Below are positions 22,699 to 29,496 of a stretch of DNA of 64,000 bases, piece after piece. The position numbers and the translations under genes are program-made. Position 1 is the stretch's first letter; each line of letters opens with the position of its first letter. Where the stretch lies: contig NZ_LMMV01000024.1 in the NCBI RefSeq assembly GCF_001422405.1, forward strand, positions 219,047 through 283,046, given 5' to 3'. This DNA is from Pseudorhodoferax sp. Leaf267 (GTDB lineage: Bacteria; Pseudomonadota; Gammaproteobacteria; Burkholderiales; Burkholderiaceae_C). A model generated the notes under the pieces. That model was not told the origin of the DNA. It searched no databases and saw only the letters and a list, made by a program, of their open reading frames with translations.

Positions 22699-23019
22699 TC
22701 AGCGCTTGGCCGGCGGCTCGGGCACCAGGCAGGCTTCGACCACCTGCAGTTCATTGTCCTTCGCGAAGTTCATCGCGAAGTCCCAGGCCATCACGTCGTA
22801 ATCGCGCAGGTCGTGGTGCACGATCACGCACTTGATGCCGCCGATCGTGGTCGGCACGCACCACGGCGAATAGCCCAGGTGGCTGCCCGGGTGCGGGCCG
22901 CCGGGACGAAAGGAACTCAGCACACCCGCCAGGCGCTCGGCCCAATCGCTCGGCCGGAAGGTTCTGCCGTCCTGCGTGATGCCTTGGATGAAGACTTCCT
23001 TGGACGGGGGCAGGGCCAT
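22699..23019 (-). CDS. DUF3579 domain protein
   Basis: A 106-residue small protein. The family core is clear: EVFIQGITQDGRTFRPSDWAERLAGVLSSF, IGGIKCVIVHHDL, and the end AMNFAKDNELQVVEACLVPEP. I chose the ATG at 23019 (MALPPSKEV) because it directly precedes the conserved domain. An in-frame extension to 23112 has no conserved residues. DUF3579 proteins are common in betaproteobacteria and have no assigned function. It converges on rpsT and is divergent from argD. Confidence 0.85.
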   Translation of the reverse strand: MALPPSKEVFIQGITQDGRTFRPSDWAERLAGVLSSFRPGGPHPGSHLGYSPWCVPTTIGGIKCVIVHHDLRDYDVMAWDFAMNFAKDNELQVVEACLVPEPPAKR

Positions 23020-23200
23020 TGTGGGGAGCTGGGAGTTGGTGCTGGGATGGGGCTGCAGCCCGGTCAGCAAGAACGATGCCGGTGGACGGATGTTTTTGCT
23101 GCGCTGCACCACAGTTTAGCCGAGGCGGCTCGCGCTGGCGCCCTGGTCCGGCGCATAGCTGTGATGCACAAATGTCAAAAAACCGCGCATTTGCACCGCC

Positions 23201-23206
23201 TAGAAT
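23201..23206 (+). promoter_or_regulatory. Likely -10 element upstream of argD
   Basis: TAGAAT, inside CCTAGAATCGCC, lies 88 bases before the argD start in the intergenic region with the divergent DUF3579 gene. No convincing -35 stands at the right distance. Confidence 0.4.
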
Positions 23207-23293
23207 CGCCGTTCAGCGGGCCTGAGGAGACACAAGAAGCTTCCCCATCGCGCTGAATCCCTCGTTCTTTGCATCCGTTCTGGAGAGATCAGC

Positions 23294-24502
23294 ATGACCG
23301 CTTTCGTCGAGCCTTCGTCCCCCCATGTCATGAACACTTACGGCCGCGTGCCGATTGCGCTGTCGCATGGCCAGGGCGTGCGCGTGTGGGACACGAACGG
23401 CAAGCAGTACATCGACGCGCTGGGCGGCATCGCAGTCAACACGCTGGGCCACAACCACCCCAAGCTGGTGCCGGCGCTGCAGGACCAGCTGACCAAGATC
23501 ATCCACAGCTCCAACTACTACCACGTGCCCGGTCAGGAGCAGCTGGCGGCCAAGCTCACGCAGCTCTCGGGCATGACCAACGCCTTCTTCTGCTGCACGG
23601 GGCTGGAGGCCAACGAGGCCGCGATCAAGCTGGCGCGCAAATTCGGCCACGACAAGGGCATCGAGCGGCCCGAGATCGTGGTCTACGAGAAGGCCTTCCA
23701 CGGCCGCAGCATCGCCACGCTGAGCGCCACCGGCAACACCAAGGTGCAACAGGGCTTCGGCCCACTGGTCGAGGGCTTTATCCGCGTGCCGCTCAACGAC
23801 ATCGAGGCGCTCAAGGCCAAGACCGCGGGCAACGCCAACGTCGTGGCCGTGTTCTTCGAGACCATCCAGGGCGAGGGCGGTGTGAACCCCATGCGCGTGG
23901 AGTACCTGCAGCAGGTGCGCAAGCTGTGCGACGAGCGCGACTGGCTGCTCATGATCGACGAAGTGCAATGCGGCATGGGCCGCACCGGCAAGTGGTTCGC
24001 GCACCAGTGGGCCGGCATCGTGCCCGACGTGATGCCGCTGGCCAAGGGCCTGGGCTCCGGCGTGCCGATCGGCGCCGTGGTCGCCGGCCCCAAGGCCGCG
24101 CACCTGTTCCAGCCCGGCAACCATGGCACGACCTTCGGCGGCAACCCGCTGGCCATGCGTGCGGGCAACGAGACCATCCGCATCATGGAAGAGGAGGGCC
24201 TGCTGGAGAACGCCGCCAAGGTCGGTGCCCACCTGCAGCAGGCGCTGCGCCAGGCCTTCGAAGGCGTAGAAGGCTTCAAGGAAGTGCGCGGCCAGGGCCT
24301 CATGATCGGCGTGGAGCTCACGCGCCCCTGCGCCGTGCTGACCGCACGCGCCGCCGAGCGCGGCCTGCTGCTCAGCGTGACGGCCGATTCCGTGATCCGC
24401 ATGGTGCCTTCGCTGATCCTCACGACCGCCGAAGCCGACGAGATCGTCGCCATCCTGGCGCCGCTGGTCAAAGAGTTCCTGGCCGAGCCGGTGGCTGCAT
24501 GA
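23294..24502 (+). CDS. argD: Acetylornithine aminotransferase
   Basis: A 402-residue class-III PLP aminotransferase that converts N-acetylglutamate semialdehyde to N-acetylornithine (and may act in lysine synthesis). The PLP region is visible: MIDEVQCGMGRTGKWFA with the cofactor Asp, then the Schiff-base Lys in VMPLAKGLGSGVPIGA, and GNHGTTFGGNPLA. A GGAGAG ribosome site precedes the ATG at 23294. The stop overlaps the argF start by four bases. I favour argD over generic omega-transaminase because of that link. Confidence 0.92.
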   Translation: MTAFVEPSSPHVMNTYGRVPIALSHGQGVRVWDTNGKQYIDALGGIAVNTLGHNHPKLVPALQDQLTKIIHSSNYYHVPGQEQLAAKLTQLSGMTNAFFCCTGLEANEAAIKLARKFGHDKGIERPEIVVYEKAFHGRSIATLSATGNTKVQQGFGPLVEGFIRVPLNDIEALKAKTAGNANVVAVFFETIQGEGGVNPMRVEYLQQVRKLCDERDWLLMIDEVQCGMGRTGKWFAHQWAGIVPDVMPLAKGLGSGVPIGAVVAGPKAAHLFQPGNHGTTFGGNPLAMRAGNETIRIMEEEGLLENAAKVGAHLQQALRQAFEGVEGFKEVRGQGLMIGVELTRPCAVLTARAAERGLLLSVTADSVIRMVPSLILTTAEADEIVAILAPLVKEFLAEPVAA

Positions 24503-25422
24503 GCACGCCGATCCGGCACTATCTGCAGTTCAGCGACTTCGATGCCGCCGAATACACCTACCTGTTCGAGCGCGCCGCGCTGATCAAACGCAAGTTCAAG
24601 GCCTACGAGAAGCACCACCCGCTGGTCGACCGCACGCTGGCCATGATTTTCGAGAAGGCCAGCACGCGCACACGCGTGAGCTTCGAGGCCGGCATGTACC
24701 AGCTGGGCGGCTCGGTGGTGAACCTCACCACCGGTGACAGCCAGCTCGGCCGCGCCGAGCCCATCGAAGACAGCGCCAAGGTCATCAGCCGCATGGTGGA
24801 CCTGGTGATGATCCGCACCTTCGGGCAGGACAAGATCGTCGCCTTCGCCGCCAACTCGCGCGTGCCCGTCATCAACGGCCTGACCAACGAGTTCCACCCC
24901 TGCCAGATCCTGGCCGACATCTTCACGTACATCGAGCACCGCGGCTCGATCGCGGGCAAGACGGTGGCCTGGGTGGGCGACGGCAACAACATGGCCAACA
25001 CCTGGCTGCAGGCGGCCGAGATCCTGGACTTCAAGGTCCATGTCAGCACGCCCAGCGGCTACGAGATCGACCAGTCGGTCGCCGGCCTGCGCTCCAATGA
25101 CAGCTACAAGGTCTTCAAGGACCCGATGGACGCGTGCCGCGGTGCCGACCTGGTGACCACCGACGTCTGGACCAGCATGGGTTACGAGGCCGAGAACGAA
25201 ACCCGTCGCAAGGCTTTTGCCGACTGGTGCGTGGACGAGGACATGATGCGCGTGGCCGCGTCCGACGCACTGTTCATGCACTGCCTGCCCGCGCACCGTG
25301 GCGAGGAAGTGCAGGCCGAGGTCATCGACGGCCCGCAGTCGGTGGTCTGGGACGAGGCCGAGAACCGCATGCATGTGCAGAAGGCGTTGATGGAGTTCCT
25401 GCTGCTGGGCCGGGTGACCTGA
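24499..25422 (+). CDS. argF: Ornithine carbamoyltransferase
   Basis: A 307-residue cytosolic enzyme making citrulline from ornithine and carbamoyl phosphate. All signature motifs are present: the carbamoyl phosphate loop KASTRTRVSFE (about residues 53-63), FHPCQILAD in the middle, the DVWTSMGYE ornithine loop and HCLPAHRGEEV near residue 262. The start overlaps argD (ATGA), so translation is coupled. argG often follows in this group but does not here; the next gene is unrelated. Confidence 0.97.
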   Translation: MSTPIRHYLQFSDFDAAEYTYLFERAALIKRKFKAYEKHHPLVDRTLAMIFEKASTRTRVSFEAGMYQLGGSVVNLTTGDSQLGRAEPIEDSAKVISRMVDLVMIRTFGQDKIVAFAANSRVPVINGLTNEFHPCQILADIFTYIEHRGSIAGKTVAWVGDGNNMANTWLQAAEILDFKVHVSTPSGYEIDQSVAGLRSNDSYKVFKDPMDACRGADLVTTDVWTSMGYEAENETRRKAFADWCVDEDMMRVAASDALFMHCLPAHRGEEVQAEVIDGPQSVVWDEAENRMHVQKALMEFLLLGRVT

Positions 25423-25568
25423 AGTTCGCGCCGCACCGGCGGCACTTCGCACCCTCCTTTCGGCATTCGATCGCAAGCCGGTCGCCGCCCCGCGGCGCAG
25501 TTCCTACAGTGAATCCATCGAGAGCCAGGCCCTGGCGCTCGGTTCATCCACTTCTCAGGAGCTGCGCG

Positions 25569-26006
25569 ATGTCCGCTTTCTATTCCCTTTCGCGTCTCGC
25601 ATGGGCTACGTTGGCCATCGCGCTGATCGCGCTGTGTGGTAGCGCCCAAGCCGCCGACCTCACCGTCGAAGTGCAAGGCGCGCGCTCGCCGCAAGGCAGC
25701 GTCGCCGGCGCGCTGTTCGCCAGCGCCGCCGGCTGGCCCAAGCCCGGCCAGGCCGTGCAGGGCCAGTTCCTGCCGGCCTCCGACAAGGCCGTGCTGCTGT
25801 TCCGCAACCTCGCACCGGGCCGCTACGCCGTATCGGTCTACCACGACGAGAACGGCAACGCCAGGCTGGACACCAACCCCATCGGCATCCCGACCGAGCC
25901 CTACGGCTTCAGCCGCGACGCCCAGGGTCGCATGGGGCCGCCGGCCTTCGACGATGCGGCCGTGGAGGTGCAGGCCGACACCACCGTCACCTTGCAACTG
26001 CGCTGA
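25569..26006 (+). CDS. DUF2141 exported protein
   Basis: A 145-residue protein with a Sec signal peptide (about 1-28, ending SAQA). The mature part is a small beta-sandwich-like DUF2141 domain: LTVEVQGARSPQGSVAGALF, LPPGRYAVSVYHDENGNARLDTNPIGIPTEPYGFS. The DENGNxxLDxNxxGxPxEPxGFS stretch is the family hallmark and resembles a metal-binding loop. The family has no established function. It ends ten bases before a carotenoid oxygenase gene, so the two are likely co-transcribed. This suggests a periplasmic role linked to a carotenoid or other hydrophobic substrate. Confidence 0.88.
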   Translation: MSAFYSLSRLAWATLAIALIALCGSAQAADLTVEVQGARSPQGSVAGALFASAAGWPKPGQAVQGQFLPASDKAVLLFRNLAPGRYAVSVYHDENGNARLDTNPIGIPTEPYGFSRDAQGRMGPPAFDDAAVEVQADTTVTLQLR

Positions 26007-26016
26007 GGAGGCCGCC

Positions 26017-27519
26017 ATGGACCGCCGTTCCTTCACACGTTCGTTGCTGGGCGCAGCCGGCCTCGTGGCCCTGGGTGCCCGCGCCGATGCGCCCGACGCC
26101 TGGCAGGCCGCCTTCGAGTCGCGCCGCGCGCAGCAGCCCTGGCAGATGGGTTTCGAGGGCTTGCAGGACGACGCGGCACCCCTGCCGCTCGCCATGCGCG
26201 GCCGTGTACCGCCCGCGCTGTACGGTGCGTTCTACCGCAACGGCCCGGCGCGCCACACGCTGGGCGGCGAGCGCTACCACCACTGGTTCGACGGCGACGG
26301 CATGCTGCAGCAGTACCGGATGGGGCCGCAGGGCGTGGTGCACCAAGGCCGCTTCGTGCGCACCGACAAGTACCTGGCCGACACGGCGGCCGGCTATCCG
26401 GTTCGCCCGGCCTTTGGCACCAACCCGCCCCACGCCGAGCCGATCCGCTCGGCCGACGCGATGAACGTGGCCAACACCAGCGTGGTAAGCCACGGCGGCG
26501 AACTGCTCGCACTGTGGGAGGGCGGCTCGGCCACGCGCATCGACCCGCAGACGCTGCAGACGCGGGGCCTGAAGACCTGGACACCCGAGTACGCCGGCAT
26601 GCCGTTCTCGGCCCACCCGCGCCTCGAGCGCGATGGCAGCCTGTGGAACTTCGGCGTCAGCAGCACGGCCAGCCTGCTGTCGATCTACCGCGTGTCTGCA
26701 GATGGCCGCGACGTGCGCACGGCCAGCCTCCAGGTGCCCGACATCGCCATGGTCCACGACTTCGCCGTGACCGAGCGGCACCTGGTGTTCCTGCTGCCGC
26801 CGCTGGTGTTTGATGTGGAGCGCCTGCGCGCGGGCCAGACCTTTCTGGCCAGCCATGTGTGGCGGCCCGCGCTCGGCCTGCGCGTGCTGGTGCTGCCCAA
26901 GGCGCAGCTCGATGCGCCGCGCTGGTTCCAGTTGCCGGCGGGCTTCGTGTTCCACATCGGCAACGCATGGGAAGACACGCGCCGCGGCGTGATCCGGCTG
27001 GACTACATCCGCTCGCCCGACGCCTGGTGGGCCACGCAAGGCATCCCGAACTTGATGCGCGGCCAGTACCAGAGCGCCGACCACGCGACGATGGCGTTGG
27101 TGGAGCTGGACCTGCAATCGGGCCAGGCCCGGCAGGAGCTGCTGCCGCATGCCGCCGAGTTCCCGCGCGTGGACCCGCGCTTCGTCGGCCAGCGCTACCG
27201 CCACGTGCTGGTGTCCGAGCGCGTGGCCGCTGGTCCGCGGCCGGGCTACGACGCGGTCACGCGCATCGACGTGCAGAGCGGCCGTGCTGACCGCTACCGT
27301 TACGGCACCGAGGTGCTGGCTGAAGAACACATCTTCGTGCCGCGCGCCGGCGCGCCCGAGGGCCACGGCTGGGTGCTGGGCACGGCGCTGGACTTGCGCC
27401 AGCGCGCGATGCTGTTGTCGGTCTTCGATGCGCAGCACCTGGTGGACGGGCCCATCGCGCAGGGTGTGCTGCCGCGCGTCATGCCGCTGGGCCTGCATGG
27501 CATCTTCGTGGGCGCCTGA
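26017..27519 (+). CDS. Carotenoid cleavage oxygenase family protein, probable Tat export
   Basis: A 500-residue iron enzyme of the carotenoid/apocarotenoid/stilbene oxygenase family (seven-bladed propeller). Four iron-ligand histidines can be placed in conserved contexts: FSAHPRLE, MVHDFAV, FHIGNAWED, and LHGIF near the C-terminus. The FYRNGPARH and HHWFDGDGML motifs are also present. The N-terminus (DRRSFTRSLLGAAGLVALGA) resembles a twin-arginine signal, unusual for a family that is mostly cytoplasmic. GAGGAGG serves as its ribosome site inside the DUF2141 stop region. Substrate (carotenoid, stilbene or lignin-type olefin) cannot be decided from sequence. Confidence 0.88.
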   Translation: MDRRSFTRSLLGAAGLVALGARADAPDAWQAAFESRRAQQPWQMGFEGLQDDAAPLPLAMRGRVPPALYGAFYRNGPARHTLGGERYHHWFDGDGMLQQYRMGPQGVVHQGRFVRTDKYLADTAAGYPVRPAFGTNPPHAEPIRSADAMNVANTSVVSHGGELLALWEGGSATRIDPQTLQTRGLKTWTPEYAGMPFSAHPRLERDGSLWNFGVSSTASLLSIYRVSADGRDVRTASLQVPDIAMVHDFAVTERHLVFLLPPLVFDVERLRAGQTFLASHVWRPALGLRVLVLPKAQLDAPRWFQLPAGFVFHIGNAWEDTRRGVIRLDYIRSPDAWWATQGIPNLMRGQYQSADHATMALVELDLQSGQARQELLPHAAEFPRVDPRFVGQRYRHVLVSERVAAGPRPGYDAVTRIDVQSGRADRYRYGTEVLAEEHIFVPRAGAPEGHGWVLGTALDLRQRAMLLSVFDAQHLVDGPIAQGVLPRVMPLGLHGIFVGA

Positions 27520-27537
27520 TGCGCGTGCGAAGGCTGT

Positions 27538-28026
27538 CTATTTGCCCGCTGCCGCCAGCAGCGCCTGGCGCACGGCATCGGCGACGCAATAGCCGTGCGC
27601 AGCCCAGAGGTCCAACACGGTCTTGACGCTGGGAATCAAGGCCGCGCGCTTGGTCGCAACCAGCAGTGCGCCTGAACCGATGAGCCGCAGGCCCAGCCGC
27701 TGCGCCGTCCTGCGCGCACGGCGCTCGTCGACCAGCGCCGTCAGGCCGTGCGCCTGCGCGTAGGCGAGCACTCCCAGCTCGCCCGTGCCCAGGCCGTGGA
27801 GCGACGTACCGGGCGCAACATGTGCCCCATCCAGCACGGGCTGCAGATGGCCGTCTGCCAACGCGGTCTGGATCTGGGCTGCGCTTGGCAAGCTCGGGCG
27901 CTCCAGGCATTCGGCCAACACGGCGGCGGGCACGGCCACCGGCGCCAGCAGATCGGCCAGGCCCAGCACGATCAGAGGGCCTGCATTGGCCACCAGCAGA
28001 ACGCCGTGAAGCACGGCCACGTTCAT
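27538..28026 (-). CDS. PIN-domain toxin of DUF3368 type
   Basis: A 162-residue putative ribonuclease toxin. The N-terminal strand reads VANAGPLIVLGL with Asn14 where classical PIN proteins have Asp; DUF3368 members often carry Asn here. It has an acidic GTGELGVLAYAQ helix and a conserved DERRARRTAQRLGLRLIGSGALLVATKRAAL block, the most diagnostic part of the family. The start overlaps the upstream antitoxin stop by four bases, the usual antitoxin-first order of type II modules. It converges on the carotenoid oxygenase gene. Confidence 0.8.
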   Translation of the reverse strand: MNVAVLHGVLLVANAGPLIVLGLADLLAPVAVPAAVLAECLERPSLPSAAQIQTALADGHLQPVLDGAHVAPGTSLHGLGTGELGVLAYAQAHGLTALVDERRARRTAQRLGLRLIGSGALLVATKRAALIPSVKTVLDLWAAHGYCVADAVRQALLAAAGK

Positions 28027-28367
28027 ACGGTGTCGCCGCGCAGATCCTCCAGGGTCTTGAGGTCTGCCTCCACCGCATCGGCCGCATCGTCCAGCACGCT
28101 GTAGCCCTGGCTGCTCAGGTGCTGCAGGTAGTGCGCATAGGGCTGCCGCGCCATCTTGGCGCTTGCCGCCACGGACAGTTCGCCGCGCAGCACCATCTGA
28201 TCGGCCAACGCGACGTGCACGCCAGCGTCCAGCAGCGCATCGGTGAACGGCACGGCCACGAACAGCGGCTTGCCGTGCTTGGACACGACGGAGTACTCGC
28301 CGGCTTCGGCGTTGCGCACGAGCTCGCCGGTGTGCGCGCGCAGGTCACGGACGGCGAAGGACTGCAT
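28023..28367 (-). CDS. Composite antitoxin: Phd/YefM-like N-terminus, UPF0175-like C-terminus
   Basis: A 114-residue protein starting at 28367 (MQSFAVRDLR). Residues 1-45 look like a Phd/YefM DNA-binding domain (FAVRDLRAHTGELVRNAEAG, then VVSKHGKPLFVAVPF). Residues 50-105 look like UPF0175 (ALADQMVLRGELSVAASAKMA, then LSSQGYSVLDDAADAVEADL). UPF0175 proteins are the usual partners of DUF3368 PIN toxins, which is exactly what follows. The Phd half may replace the UPF0175 promoter-binding role. Domain calls are from pattern reading and need a profile search. Confidence 0.72.
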   Translation of the reverse strand: MQSFAVRDLRAHTGELVRNAEAGEYSVVSKHGKPLFVAVPFTDALLDAGVHVALADQMVLRGELSVAASAKMARQPYAHYLQHLSSQGYSVLDDAADAVEADLKTLEDLRGDTV

Positions 28368-28462
28368 GGCATTCTCCGGAACAATCCGGGAAATTGTGCC
28401 CACATTTGATGGCGCATTTTTTGTTGCGGGGGATGAACTTGCGCGACAGGGGGCGCTGCCAA

Positions 28463-29470
28463 TCACTCTTCGAGTGTGCGGCCGATCCGAAGCCAATCCA
28501 GGCACGGGTGTGGTCCCGGCAAGATTTCAGGGAGCACCTGACGCGCCAGACGCAACCCCCGCGCTGAGTTCGCAAACCACACGACGGCATCCTGGCTGGA
28601 GAGGTTGCCCATCACGAAGGCACGGAACCCCGGTATGTTTCCCCAGTGAAAGAAGCAGCCTGTCGATGGCTCCAGGCCCCATCCAAGCCCCCACGCGACA
28701 TCCTTGGTCTCCGCGGCATCCGGATTCAAGACATCGTCCACCCCGTCTCTGGCCGGGACCGCGGGCGCGAGCCAGCGCGCATGCATGCTCGGCGACAAGC
28801 CACTCCCACGCAAGACGGCTTGCAGAAAGCGGGCGTAGTCTTTCGCAGTGGTCACGAGCGACCAAGACGCGGCTGCTTTCAACGGACGGCGCTTCGTGAC
28901 GGCTTGACCGTCCATTTCCTGTCCTTGCGCATGGTTGGACTCGAACCGGTCCTGCCAGTGGAGACTGGAGTCGGTCATGCCAAATGCCTCGAAGACACGG
29001 GCACGGGCGATGTCTTCGAGCGGGCTATCGTCCGCTTGCTCGATCGCTCGCTGCAGCCAGGCGAACGCGCTGCTGCCGTAGTTGAACCGCTCACCGGGCT
29101 CAAAGTAGATCTTCAACGGTGTCTGCTCTCCCACGATGTTCGGCAGGCCGCTCGTGTGCGTCAGCACGTGGGCGGCAGTGATCCCCTCGGCGCGCACGTC
29201 GCCTGCCACGTAGCTTCCACAAAGGGCATGCAGCGGCTGCTCGAGATCCAGGCGCCCCTCCTCCGCGAGCTGCAGGGCGATGAAGGAGACGAGTGGCTTG
29301 GTGAGGGAGGCTGCCTCGAACACAGTACGAGCGTCCACCTCGCTGCGGTCGTGGGCACCGCGGATGCCGATGGCGAACGTCGACGCCATCTCGCCAGACC
29401 TCAGCGCCGCAAAGGAAACGCCGGGTATGGCTGCTCTGACACTTGGGTCGCGCAGGATGTCTTCCAACAT
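28463..29470 (-). CDS. Serine hydrolase of the beta-lactamase/class C (AmpC-like) fold
   Basis: A 335-residue protein with the three motifs of the fold: SLTK (Ser55, Lys58), a YGS variant of YxN at 131-133, and HWG near residue 274. HVLTHTSGLP at about 101-110 is typical of the esterase/D-aminopeptidase-like branch. There is no clear signal peptide, so it is probably cytoplasmic, arguing against true beta-lactamase activity. It starts 26 bases after the stop of the TonB-dependent receptor on the same strand and may be co-transcribed. It could act on a compound imported by that receptor, which is an inference. Confidence 0.85.
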   Translation of the reverse strand: MLEDILRDPSVRAAIPGVSFAALRSGEMASTFAIGIRGAHDRSEVDARTVFEAASLTKPLVSFIALQLAEEGRLDLEQPLHALCGSYVAGDVRAEGITAAHVLTHTSGLPNIVGEQTPLKIYFEPGERFNYGSSAFAWLQRAIEQADDSPLEDIARARVFEAFGMTDSSLHWQDRFESNHAQGQEMDGQAVTKRRPLKAAASWSLVTTAKDYARFLQAVLRGSGLSPSMHARWLAPAVPARDGVDDVLNPDAAETKDVAWGLGWGLEPSTGCFFHWGNIPGFRAFVMGNLSSQDAVVWFANSARGLRLARQVLPEILPGPHPCLDWLRIGRTLEE

Positions 29471-29496
29471 GGCGATGTCTTTCCTTCAGCTGTCCT

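Noticed and set aside
28463-29470. Calling the SxxK hydrolase an antibiotic-resistance beta-lactamase
   Set aside because: No signal peptide, and YGS/HWG in place of YxN/KTG; the HTSGLP motif fits the esterase-like branch better.
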